The position numbers were made by a program, and so were the translations under genes. The notes beneath the pieces are model-generated. The model was not told where the DNA came from. It did not search any database and was given only the letters and a program-made list of their open reading frames with translations. Shown piece by piece: positions 13,684 through 26,000 of a stretch of 64,000 nucleotides of DNA. The number at the start of each line of letters is the position of its first letter. Position 1 is the first letter of the stretch. Source of the stretch: Symsagittifera roscoffensis (lineage: Eukaryota > Xenacoelomorpha > Acoela > Convolutidae); contig NC_087063.1 in the NCBI RefSeq assembly GCF_963678635.1, positions 5,358,817-5,422,816 on the forward strand, in the 5' to 3' direction.

Positions 13684-13861
13684 AATAAACCAGCCGAAGT
13701 GTAAACCAACCGAAAACTTGCGGAGTATATACGCCAGCCGAAAAGTTACATCATACGATTGAGTTTGCAAAACTTTCGTAACTGTTACATAATTGTTACA
13801 TAACCATTAAGTAACACTATATATAATACTTTTCGGCTGGTTGATACTTCGGCTGGTTTAT
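13684..13861. repeat. MITE with 32-bp terminal inverted repeats
   Basis: The left end ATAAACCAGCCGAAGTGTAA... and the right end ...GATACTTCGGCTGGTTTAT are reverse complements over about 32 bp with roughly three mismatches. The 178-bp body contains TTACATAATTGTTACATAAC and no coding frame. A matching right end recurs at 35627-35660 in IQUB intron 8, so this is a dispersed family. TA may be the target but I could not confirm it. Confidence 0.75.
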
Positions 13862-14759
13862 ATACCACCGTTGCTCTATAGCTATAGCGTACAAAGTAGG
13901 GGGAAAATTATTATTCCTGGAGTATATTCATGATACGTAACGCGTCGGGTTCTTTTAAAAGTATCCGAAAGCGCATTTCTAACTGAAAAACAAAAAAAAA
14001 TGCCTTTGCTAATGGTGCTTACCTCGTTACTGAGCCGATTGTGAGAAAAACGAAAATTAAATTCGTGAATTGAAACGGGTCGGTTTATTGATTGGTTGGG
14101 CTAAATTTATAAAAGCCTTCATGAAGGGTGAAAATCTTTTTTGAAAAGGAAGTGCAAATACTTAGAGCACTGAGAGCACTGTCAATCAGACAATTTTGAT
14201 CTCGAAACCTAGACAAAAATTTTATTTTAAGTGTCTTATGCTAATTTCTGTTTCTTAAGACTGGTAAAAAAAGCTTCAAATAGATTCTATGAGAGCATTT
14301 TTTCTATTTAGAGTGCAATTTGTGGCATTTTCTCCACTTAGAGAGTAATTTATAGCGCCGCTTCATTTTATGCATCATTTGAGAGACTGGTGCAAAAAAA
14401 GCAAAAAGGTCAAAACAAACAACAATAAGTCTGTCCCAGGATAGAGCTACGCCACTTTGTGAATTCTTGTACCCCCTCCTTTTATAATACCAGGCGTGCA
14501 TTCGTGCAAATAAGTTCAAATAACAGTAATTTTTACTAGATTTAGGTAATTCAAGCTCGATAATAATAATTGATTTTTTGCTGATTTGAATTAGTTCTCG
14601 ATTCCATTGACATGTGTTTCGCGCATAATGCGATGAATACCTTCGTTGAAAATTGATGACAAATGTATCGGTGCTCGCTAAAGCTTAAAAAGATAGTCTA
14701 AATCATTAAGACTAGCAGTCGGTTAAAATTGTATCGTTTGCAAAAAAAATGCAAAAAAT
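13862..14759. other. No gene seen
   Basis: AT-rich DNA without recognised coding or repeated structure, other than a short direct repeat of the type AGAGCACTGAGAGCACTG near 14165. Confidence 0.5.
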
Positions 14760-17700
14760 AGTTTAAATTTTTTCAATAAAACTTTTCTTTCCCCAAAAAA
14801 TTGGTGATATAAAATCATATCTCAATCAATTTTTGAAAATTTTGAACTCTTTTGTTTCTTGGATTACCAACATTTTTTGATATTTTTTCGATGAATTTTT
14901 TTTGACAAATTTTTTTTCTCAATGTTTTTGCATGGAAAATAACTTGTTTTCATTAGTGTAGTACAGATTTCAAAATAATCGAACTAATTTGGATCAAAAT
15001 CAATTTAAGGACCTATATTTAAAATTTATAAGCCATATTTGAGTATAGCCTAGATTCGTTCAAGTTTAACCTTCTTACTAACAAAATTGAACTAAAATAA
15101 AAACTCGCGTAATTGAAGCACACTTTATACAGAAATAATTTATCATAATTGATACACGCTTGGAGAGGTCACAGTAAGGCGTTAAAAGGTTCTTGTAGTA
15201 ATTTTAGTTTTCAACGTCTTCAAAATAAATTTGCGTGTTATAAGCCTGAACGCTTGCTTTATTTGATCGAAGTTAGACCAAAAATCAAAAAGCGTTAACC
15301 AACTTTTCTCTACAGTGCGGAGATTTCTTGAATTTTTTTTAAAATAGAAAAAACCGAAACTAAATCGAGAACAGAAATCCTCCCCACTTTCAGTTTTCGG
15401 TAAAACTATGGACACCAATTTTTTTGCATTGAACTTTTCTCGGTAATTTTCCGATAAAACGTTTTTGACAAAATTTTGTTTCTCAGTATTTTTGCTTGTT
15501 ACATAACTTATTTTCAATAATTTAGTACAGATTTAAAGTTAACAGAATTATTTTTGGATCAACCGTACAATTCCACCCCCACCCCCTCCCCAAAAATCGA
15601 TTTAGGGGGGAGTAAACCTGGATTTTTCAATAATTAAATTTGAGTATTGCCCAGGTTTGTTCAAAATTAAAGCTGTTATCAAAAAAAATTGAACAAAAAT
15701 AAAAACTTGGGTAACAAAAACATACAAACGCAATCCCGCATAAAAAACGAATACAAAATTTTTTTTGTGCATTTCTATGAAATGCATATTTTATGCAGAA
15801 ATAATTTATTATAATTGATTCATGCTTAGAGAGGAGACACTACGTAAGGTCACCTCAAAAGTACATTAAAAAATAGTAGAATAAGCATTTTCGACAACAT
15901 TGTTTATCGAAAAAAAAAAGATTAAAAAAACCAAACAGAAATTTTGCAAATTTTTCCAAAAGTTTAAAAAGGTTTCGAAAAAGCTTCAAAAAGCTCCATT
16001 CTTGTAGTAAAACGAACTTTCAACGTGTTATTCGTGTGTTAAAAGCCTGAACATTAGCTGTTTCTGCTCAAAATTGACCGAAAAGGAAAAGTTTCAAAAC
16101 AAATTTTCTCTGCACGGCGGAGATTTGTAGCAATTTTTTAATCACGGATGCAAGACTCTTATATAAAATTTCACTCAACCGCTTCCAACAATTATTGTGA
16201 ATCCTGATTTTTTGTTGGAACAAAAGTAGAAAAAAACTAAAACTAACCCGAGAAGAAAAATCTTCCCTACTTTAAGTTTTCGGTACAAAAATATAGATTT
16301 GAAAATGTAGCAAATATTTTAAAATGGATTGTAGGTCTTTTATTATGAATGCAAGAGTTTTTGCAAACACAATGATAAGGCTGTTCATTTATGTGAAATT
16401 AACCATTTTTTTGCTCACTGAACACTTCAATGTAAAAAATTGCAAATTTTGAAAAAAGAAAATTAGCGGATTGTGCTTTTTTAAAAATTATATACGCAGG
16501 ATTTTTCTGCTTGATTTTATAACAGTTAGGTTTTCAACTAGGTTAATAAGAATGAGGACATATTTTCAAAAAAATAATAAAGCAATACCGACTTTAGGTG
16601 CGCTGATTGAACATCTTAACTTATTGAGCGAAAAAATATATACATTTTTTTAGATTTACTACATTATGAGGTAGCTGGTTTGAGAGCTTTCCTTGCAATC
16701 ACTACATGGTTATTTTGTTCATTTAGCTGCACGACACAGTGTTGTTTCAATTTTAAGAGTAAATCTTGAAATTCCGAGGGAATTATAAATCATCATTAGA
16801 GTTGTTGCACCCTGGATAAGCAAAGTGATGTCGCGGTAAAGAAACTGGACTCTTTTCTATCCCTCCCATTTTCAGTTTTGTTTTTTGAAAAATAATTCTA
16901 ACGTAGTCAAACCCCGTACTGGATTTTCAAGGATAATATTGGGTTACATTTGATTTTCATTGTCATTTTCTATAAAATTCAAAATCAATCAAAAATAATC
17001 TCATAAAAATGAATTATAATTCATTTTCTGATGGATAATTTCCATTTCAAACTATTATAACCAAATATAAACATTTTTTTTTCAATTATTATGGATTATG
17101 ATTCATTTCTTTTTTTTAAATTTCAAACACAATGCAGTGTATTCAGAACTAAACCTATGTGATGATTTTGCCTAATACTCGTTACAGAAAAAAAACGAAA
17201 TTTTATTTAGCTTAAAGAATATTTATGTTGTTTTTATATTTGTTTCACAGTTTTTTATCTTTATTTTCTCACAATAATCAATAATCAATGTAATGGGGGG
17301 TAAGACACGTAAGCTTGAATGCAAGACTTTTTAATAATATCTCACTCAACCCCTCCGACAATTTTTTGTGATACGTAAGTTTTTGGCGAAAAAAGTAGAA
17401 AAAATTAAAACTAACCAGAGCTAAATCCTCCCCACCTTCAGTTCTCAAAAAAATAAAGATTTTAAAATTAAAATCTAGCAAGATTTATAAAATAGATTGC
17501 GAGTTTTTTGGCAAGGTAATGACCATTTCTCGTAAGACAATGGTAAGGCTGACCAGTTATGTGAAATGAACCATTAATTTGCTCACTGAAGAATTCGATG
17601 TACTAAATTGCAAGCTTTAAGAAAGGAAATTAGTGTGATTATGCTTTTTTAAATTACATATGCAGAACCATTAAGCTATTTTTCATAACAGTTAAGTTTT

Positions 17701-18110
17701 CAACTAGATAAATAAAACTAAGGATGGATTTTTTTGAAAAAATGAGAGCAATACCGACTTTAGGTGCGCTCGTTTTGCATTTTACGTTATTGTGCGAAAA
17801 CAAAAAATTCTTTCCAAGGGTTACTTCTTTAGGTAGCTGGACTTAGATCTTTCTTTGCATCCACTGCAATATTATTTTGCTCATTAAACTGTACGACACA
17901 GCAATATGTTGTTGAAAATATGAAGAGATCTTGAAATAGCGATTGAATTATAAATTATCATCATAGGGAATTGTTGCACCCTGGATAAGCAAAGTGTTTG
18001 CGTGGGAATTATCACACAATATTTTTCCATCTCCCCCATCTTTTATTTCATTTTCATTTTTTGAAAAACAATTCTAAAGTAGTCAAAATGGTATAAAAAT
18101 TGGCATGGTG
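14760..18110. repeat. Patchwork of diverged internal duplications
   Basis: Several blocks recur in the same orientation. About 15040-15180 recurs at 15640-15850 (ATACAGAAATAATTTAT..GAGAGG). About 15185-15300 recurs at 15990-16100 (TTCTTGTAGTAA..AAGCCTGAAC). About 16145-16920 recurs at 17300-18090 (ATGCAAGACT..CTCACTCAACC, AATACCGACTTTAGGTGCGCT, TTGTTGCACCCTGGATAAGC). Identity by eye is roughly 70-80% with many indels. No gene is visible in any copy, so these are probably nested copies of an old transposon. Confidence 0.6.
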
Positions 18111-19387
18111 AGCAAACTATTGTGAACAGATTTTTTTCTTCATAGCTTGCGTCGTAGCGTCACTTGTTTAGCCATAATAACACATAAAATGGTTATAAAA
18201 ATATAAAATGTAAAAAGTCTTGGAACGCTGTGGACAAGAGCCGAAAACTGAAAAAAAAGATAAGACAACAGACTAGCCAAAAATTGCGAGCAAGAAGATA
18301 TAAATTTTGCGTACTTTTTTCCGACATTTGATGATAGTAAGGAAATACTTATACATGTACTTGATATAATTAAGGATACCAATTTCAGCGTTCGAGGTAA
18401 TATTTCTATAGATCAAAAAGAAATCGAGTATTCGGCTATAAAACCCTGAGTTGAAAGCAGACAAAAAATTTCATGGGCGATTATTTTTGTGAATTAAGTT
18501 ACACAATAATTCAGGATGCTCATTGATGCAAGTTATTTGAGCACGGTAGATTGTCCCACTTCCAAAGCTTTTCCAAATTAAGAGGAGAGGCAAAGTAATT
18601 GGTTTTACTGATTGCCCAAGAAAACCAGAAAGCATGACCTATAACTTGCTGTTGGCTGATGTGGAGCGGGGCTAAAAAGCTTTTTCAATGTTGTCTTTGG
18701 CTCTTTTTCGTTTCCCCCACCTGCAAATTCTTGTAACTAAAAGGGGGGAAGGGGGGAAGAGCTTTTTCTTTTTCCAACGCATACCCAAAACAAGTAAAAG
18801 AACCTATTCAAAAGTTTAAGGGATTACACCTTGATACGATCAGTCCGGGTAATAAAAATTTGGAGCACTAAAAAAATGACACTCAAAAAATCAGAAATTT
18901 TACATTTTCCCTGTCATTGTAAAATTTCAACTTTTATGTTTCTAATGTAGACAGGAAAAAAAGGATTTTTTAAAATGACAAAATTGAAGGGATGTCAAAT
19001 TAATCAGATATTTCCTTTGTACGAGAATACGGGAAGTTTATATAATTTGGGCTTGGCATGAACCTGAAAATAGCTAAGAACCGTGCTCAGTTTAACCCAA
19101 ACAGACCTGTTTTTTGCTAAAAAAATAAATGTTTAGTATTTTAGATTTTAATGGTTTTCTCTGCTGGTTCTTATACTCATAATTTTCATAACAATAGCCA
19201 AAAGATAAAACTGATAAAATGCAAAACGCACGTGTAATTTTTTTCAAACAACATTCAAAACACGCTCAAAAATTGGCTTGCGTGATACTATGCACGTTAT
19301 GTAAAAACAGTCTATATTTTGTGTATTGATATTACCACATCAGAAAAAGAATTTGATCTTGATTTGAAGTGATTAGACATTGAAAAC
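18111..19387. other. IQUB upstream region
   Basis: This contains the interior and GC-tract ends of the C/G-tract inverted-repeat family (about 18040-18190 and 18700-18775, GGCTCTTTTTCG...GGGGGGAAGAGC). The last 300 bp before the IQUB start are AT-rich (AAAACAGTCTATATTTTGTG near 19305). I cannot identify a core promoter or a 5' non-coding exon with confidence. Confidence 0.4.
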
Positions 19388-20093
19388 ATGGGAGACCCGG
19401 CTGAAGAAACGAACGTCCCAGCTGAAAATGAAGAAGAAAACGAACCTGAAAATGTTCAGCCAGAAAACGCCGAAGTAGATCAACCGAATAACGAAACTAA
19501 CGAGGAGGCATTAGCCGAGAAACAGCTCGAAGAACAAAATGGCGACGAACCCGCTGCCGATGCTAGCAATGCAGCGCCGCCCGATGATCAAACGAACGGC
19601 GCCGAGAACACCGAAGCAGAAGTCTCGGCGGAAGTAATTGACAACTCAGTTGAGTCGCCGGCAATTACAGTTGCCGAGGATGCACCAAAATTACCCGAAG
19701 ACGAACTTTCAGCCGAGACTCCAAAGGAGCCGATAGGCACAGAAGCCGACGAAGCTGTCAAAGCCGAAGAGCCTAATGGCGAAGGGACGGAAAGTATCGC
19801 GGGTGATGATGCCTTGCCTGCTGAACAAGGAGGCGAAGGAACCGAGCCGACAGCGGCTGCGACCGAAGAACCCGAGTCCCTTTCGGTTGTCCGAACACCG
19901 GCAGCGGCCGAAGTTACTCCAGAGAATAAAGAAGGCGAGGAGTTAGCCGACGAAAAAACTGGACAAGAGGAAGTAAAAGCAGAGGAAAAAGTTCCCGGAA
20001 CTCCAGAAGAGCCTAAGAAGCCCGAAGGGCGAAACCAAGACGAAAGTCCGGAAACTCAAAATGCAGAAGCAACGCCACAGGAAACGCCTCAAG
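19388..20093 (+). CDS. IQUB: IQUB exon 1: acidic N-terminus
   Basis: Encodes about 235 residues almost without aromatic residues and very rich in Glu, Ala and Pro, so probably disordered. The frame stays open to 20347, but beyond 20093 the composition changes abruptly to ordinary intron translation. The donor CAAG|GTCCAC is weak. It was chosen because it leaves the single base (G) that exon 2 needs and lies at the composition break; stronger-looking donors at 19972 and 20146 give the wrong phase. Confidence 0.75.
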
Positions 20094-23000
20094 GTCCACT
20101 GTTTTTAAACGGGCAAAAAAATTGTTCTAAAAAAACCGCGACGGAGGTAGTAGACTCCCCCCGTAGCTTAGTAACAAACAAGTATAGCCCCCCTACCTTG
20201 TGGGTTTACCATTATGAATGCTATATTTACTGGGGGGTTTTAATGGGAAAGAGCGCTGTACTACACAAGCAGATGAAAAATAAAGGCAAATTTAGGTTTT
20301 TACTCACTAAGTTGCTGAAATTCAAGGAGAGTTTTGGACATTTTTAACTAATTTTTTAACTTAATTTCAGTTTTGGACGTTTTTACATATAATTTCAGCT
20401 AAATTTTTACATCGACCGTGAGGAAATTATCTCGGCTACCCTTTGAGGAAATTTAACTGCTTGGCGTTGAACCACTTACCAGTTTATTTCGGGTGTGAAA
20501 AAGTCAGTTTTCACCATCTGCACAAGACAGTAGATTTTTATTGCGAGGGAAATTTTTCGGAGAAAAGGATTTAAAAAGTGATCATTTGATGTTATATTTT
20601 TTTCAACGAGTAAACTGAATTGTTCAATGTGATAACTTTCCTAAGCTCGACTGTGTCTTACAAATTCACGCCGTTGGAAAAAATTAATGCAGATGGTAAA
20701 AACTGGTACTTCAGATCCAATATAAACATGTAACGGCTTGCAATCAAGTAATGTTACTTTCATAGACAGTATCTGAGATCTCTTTCACGATTTTATACAT
20801 AAATAAAATGAGTTCCAGCAGAATCACGTGCCTCAGAACAAAATTGGCATCAAATTGTTTGAAGTAGAAAATAGATTCAAATGAAGCTAGCAACTCTGCC
20901 TAGAATCAGCCACAAACGTTTGCCCTCACACCGCTGACCCTATTTTCTGGGTACTACAAAAATTGGCTCTTTTCCAGTTCCCCCCCCCCCTTTGATTTTT
21001 TCTGAAATCCATTAGCTGAAAGTCTATTTAAAATAACTTTTGATGTTATAAACTGCAATAAAACGTGTCAGCGTGAACAGGTGAACAAATTTCTACAATA
21101 TTTCTAACATGCAAATTGCCGTGTGAACAAGTTATGAACAGCTTTGTTTTGTAATTTTACGAGGGGGGTGGGAAACTGGAAAAGAGCCCAAAAATTTGTT
21201 TTTGAAGAAAAACCAATGCAGATGGCAAATGGAAGTTAAATTGATTTAAAACGTTAAGCGGTTTTTTACTGATTCAAAGGAAATTATTAAATAACGCCTC
21301 TTGTAGCAGTAGTCGACTTGATACCATAACATGGATCATATAACTTGGAGAAAAAAAAACACGATATAAAAAATTAGTTGAAATTTTAGGTAAATATCAT
21401 CCAAAATTGTTTTTGGGCTCTTTTCCGGTTCCCCCCTTTCAAATTCAACTTTGAAAAGCTTATTTAACCTTGTCATAATGCAATGAAATTTGGCGTGGTG
21501 AACAAATCAACAACTGTGAACAGGTATTGCTCTTCATACTTTACAGCGTAACATCACGCATTTAGCCGTAATAACACGTAAAACAAACATAAAACTCGGT
21601 ATTTTGAAAGGTGGGGGGACTGGAAAAGAGCCCGTTTTTGAAATTAGGTGATTTAGAAAATAAAACCTAATTTTGTGTTTAATTTTGCCCACCAGTGTTT
21701 AACTTTTTCGGTTTTTTCCCAGCTTTCAATTTGAGTTTTGAAAAATTGTTTATTTTAACGTTTTCATAATGCAGGGATTCTTAGCATGAAGAACAAACAA
21801 CAATTGTGAACAGATTTGTGCCTCAAACGTTTCATTGTAATTTGACGCGGCTAGTCATAAAAACACGTAAAAACAACTCTAAAAACAGGAAATTTGAAAA
21901 GTGGGGGGTGGGGAGTGGAAAAAAGATTTTTGTCTGATAATCAGATAAACCTCTAATAAGTCTCGTTCTTGATTTAAGCAAATCAAACACAACAAAAACG
22001 TGATAAGCTCCGAATGAAAATGTCTATTAAAAAATGTGATAAGCAACCGATTTTTTTTCTGTTCAGAAACTGATGTTCCAATTACGTCTGAAGAGACTTC
22101 GGGGGCTCCTCTGTCTGGAACGACGCCACTCTCCAAGGCCAACGTGTCAGGTGAGGTCAACTCACTTTTGTCGCCTTCAAGCCTCCCACCCTGCAAGCAC
22201 CGCTTCCGAGGGGGGGAGGGGACAATATCAATTGATAAGGGGGATCTAAGTTACAGTTCTTTTCGCTACGAAGTTTCGAGAGATCGGGCTCCAAAAAGAT
22301 AATTAAACTTAATTTTAATATTTTTTCGAAGGGTGAATAAGAATTTTTTTTTTTTAAAAACTGAGGATTAAGTTTGGTTAACGAGAAATTATGCGGAATC
22401 CTTCTTGATAATTTTATACTTGAATAACATTTTTTTAGTGAAACTAGTTCTGGCTGCCAGCGAGACAACAACAACAGCGTTTCCAGTGGACAAACCCATG
22501 AGAGACCTGAAACAGTTCCTATCAGGAGCCATGGAGATCCCGCAGGAGTTCCTGGAACTGCAATACAGCGGCCAGATTCTGGACGACGACATCACCCTGG
22601 CACAACTGGGTGCAACTCCTGCTGGCACTATTGAACTTAATTTGTACTCGACAAATTCTAATTTCGTCACAAAACGGTTGCAGTCTAAGAGTGATTATGT
22701 AATGCCTGATGTACTTAATGGTTAGTTAAGACCTTAATTTATCATGCAACTCTTTTGAATTATTTTCAAGTTCCCCCTTTGATTTTTTTCTGAAATTTGA
22801 TCTTTGAATCCTATTTTAAATGACGTTTGATGTTGTAAACTGTAGGCTCTTTTTCCTTCTCCCCCCTCCCACCTGCAAAATTTTACAAAAAACACTTTTG
22901 CTCACATTGTCCGATTGTCATAAAAATTAGGCAGACTAATTAGGCTATGAGAAACATATTTGGTATTCATAAACAACCTTGTATAACAACTCTTTACACC

Positions 23001-26000
23001 ATGAAATCGATGCTTATGTGAGGCGGGGGGGGGGGGGGGGGAGAGCAAAAGAGCCAATATTTTCTGGGCTCATTTTTGTTCATTCTTAAGAAACAAGTTG
23101 AGCCAACTGCAAAGTTTCAACTACTCGCAATGTGGCTCTGTTTTAATGTAAGTTTTCTGTTGAACAAAAAACTGGCTTTGAATATTTTTGATGGTAACTT
23201 CCCAAATGGCATAATTCCCAAATGGCATAAAAGTGGAATTTTTTCCCAAATGGCATAAATTTCAAGTTTTCATGGTAGTTTAAACGTTTTCTATCAATTT
23301 CTAATTCGAACATTTTGTCAGGAACGAAAGCATGTGAACAAGACTTGGAATTAATTGCTTCCAAACAAATTTTACGCAACAAATTTGTCGAAAAAAAATT
23401 GACCACTAGAAGCTTATTAATAACCGCAAGCTTATGCTTCTTGCTTTTGATAAAAAAAATTCTTCAACTTTTTCAAGATAAAATGTCAATCAACATTTGA
23501 ATTGACAACTTGACTAATTTTCTCACATTGTTCACGAAAAAATTGTTCTCCGTTTTTTCAATGCAACTGTTGCATGAAATTTATGCCATTTGGGAATTTT
23601 TTCATTTTTATGCCATTTGGGAATTATGCCATTTGAGACGTAATCATTTTTGATGATGCTCACAACCAACTAATTTTAACTATTTCCCTGTACAAAAAAT
23701 CTCAAAAAGTTGAACTGTCTTATAATAATACGAGGTAGCAGGAAAGATTTGAGAGTCGTAAAATTATCATAACTAATTCGTGTTTTAGTTACCGTCAAGG
23801 ACATAGAAGGTGAAATGAAGACAATTAACGTGGAGATTGAGAGGTTCGGATCTCAGAAGCCTTACTTGGGAGGGTACAGACACAAGGATTTAGAAGTGGA
23901 GTTCCTCAATGCATCTTGTCAGACTAACACAAAACTTAGACCCTGGGACGGTAAGTGAACCTACAGCTACGTTGTTCTATTGATCTATCTATGGCTGTAT
24001 TTCTATGGATCTGTCAAACTACTTTTCAAGCTACCTTTTCGAGAAACTTTTTCTCATGTTACAAAAAAAACTTTATCATGGTACAATAATTCAAAAAATA
24101 TTCAAGAGTAAACAGGTAAAATATATATATATGAAAAATTTATTGATCATGGGGATTAACGTTAGATCAAGTTTTGGTAACTTTTTTGCTCTAATGTGCT
24201 AAAGATCCGGGACCATGTCGTTTTCAATAACAAAACAAAAATTCAGATTTGACTTTGAACTTAAAACAATCACTATATAAACTTTTTTATTGTAATGAAA
24301 CTTAACGATGAAACTTTTTCTTTAAAGTGTTAACAAAAGATGAGAAACCTATTCGATGTTAATTTAATTTGGAGCTACACTCATGGATAATTGATTTGAT
24401 TTTGCCAACTAACTTTGTATCAAACTAAAAACGAATCTCTCACTCTATCTTTAGTTAATATCTTAACATTTTATTATATATTCATAAAATGTACACGATT
24501 AGTTAGAATATCTTAACTATTTTTTATATATTTACCTACTCAGGAAAGACGAGGTTCTGTCGGGACACTCAGACAGTTGAAGAGAAGCAGGAGTTGCAGC
24601 AGACTCACTATCACACCTCCACTCAGATGACAGGTGTTGACGTGTATGTGTCCAACCAGACCGACAAACTCATGACCCCTGGCAGGTACGAGACGGCCGA
24701 TCAGTTCCTGGGCAAGCGGAAAGACGCGGTGAGAGCATTATAGCATGTATTATAGTTCCCGCATCCAAGTTTAGGCGTAAGCAATCGATTATAACGGATT
24801 ATTATGATAGTTTTTGACAACTTTTTTCTATTTTAATTACCATAATTAGGTGTTTAAAGGATTTTTAATCGATTATAATCATGATTTTTTCCAACAGATT
24901 ATAATCTAATAGAATCGATTATAATTAATAACAGTTCATACAAAAAACTCTTTTGATCAATTATAATCGATTATAATCGATTATCTTCTCTTATTTTGTC
25001 AGATTTCGTAACATCAAAAGTACAATTTATTTATTTCCCATGGTTTAAAACTTTTCTGTCAATAACAAAATTTCTAAAAACGAGATGTCTTGTCTCACTT
25101 TAGTTCATCTGAACACAATGTTTTACCCCGAAACAAAAGTTTGGATGAGATCCTTTCGTATTAGTTGAAAGGTTCCCGCGTTGTGTGAAAAACAAGTCTT
25201 CTGAGTAAATCATGAAGCTAAAGCAATGTATTGAGTTTTTGGTGGTCAAAAAAATTAAGATGTCTATTATGAACCTACTTCAATGGAGAAATTAGAAAAA
25301 AAAATAAATTAGAATTAATTTGAAAGCGTTTAAAATACTTCTCTCAATTTTCACATAAACCAACGTCTACGAAAAGCATAAAAAATTAGCAAATCGGATG
25401 CAAGGTCTGATACAAAATGGGCAACAAAAGTGATCATAATCGAATATAATCGATTATAATGGATTTTCAGTGTGTAACATATGAATTAGAAACTGGGATT
25501 AAAATAATCGATTACAATCAATTATAACTTTATCGAAAATAGAAGGATCAATAATCGATTAATATGTATTATAATTGAGTATAATTGGATTTGAAAAAGA
25601 AATATTATAATCGATTATTAATTGGTTATAAGTTTTTTTTTCAATTTTATTAAGAGTGGTACTAAAATCATAAAATGATCGATTATTAACGCTTGAAACT
25701 GGTTGCGGGTTATTGACAATTATTATTATGTTATCATTTAAATATAGCTATAATAATAGCTATATACTGTTATATTGGACCGTTTTTATGAGCATAGTTT
25801 AACAATACGCTAAAAACTTTTTGCCTAAATTGACTCGCTGAATCTTTGCTTCACGGGTTTCAAAAATTGAGTTTCAAAATTACTTTTGGTCAACTAAGAA
25901 AAATGTCGAAAAATTCTTCAAAAATTCTCAAAAATCTGCCGTTTTAGAAAATTCAATAAATGCTCATGATAAAAACTCAATACAGATTCTAGGATCTATA

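Larger units (their letters stand above)
20094..22066 (+). other. IQUB intron 1 with C/G-tract inverted-repeat elements
   Basis: Intron of about 2 kb. It carries a 226-bp element at 20964-21189, a 220-bp element at 21414-21633 and a decayed one at about 21703-21925 (listed separately). The acceptor is TTTTTTTTCTGTTCAG. No other gene is seen. Confidence 0.7.
22721..23788 (+). other. IQUB intron 3 with two inverted-repeat elements
   Basis: Contains a C/G-tract element at 22846-23056 (including a G18 run at about 23023-23040) and a 437-bp element with triplicated inverted ends at 23201-23637. Nothing coding. Confidence 0.7.

Noticed and set aside
20094-20347. Extension of IQUB exon 1 to the stop at 20347 as a separate short protein
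   Set aside because: The composition changes at 20093 from acidic low-complexity to intron-like translation, and the downstream exons need the phase given by a donor at 20093.
22389-22670. Minus-strand frame across the ubiquitin-like exon
   Set aside because: It is antisense to a clearly conserved IQUB exon.
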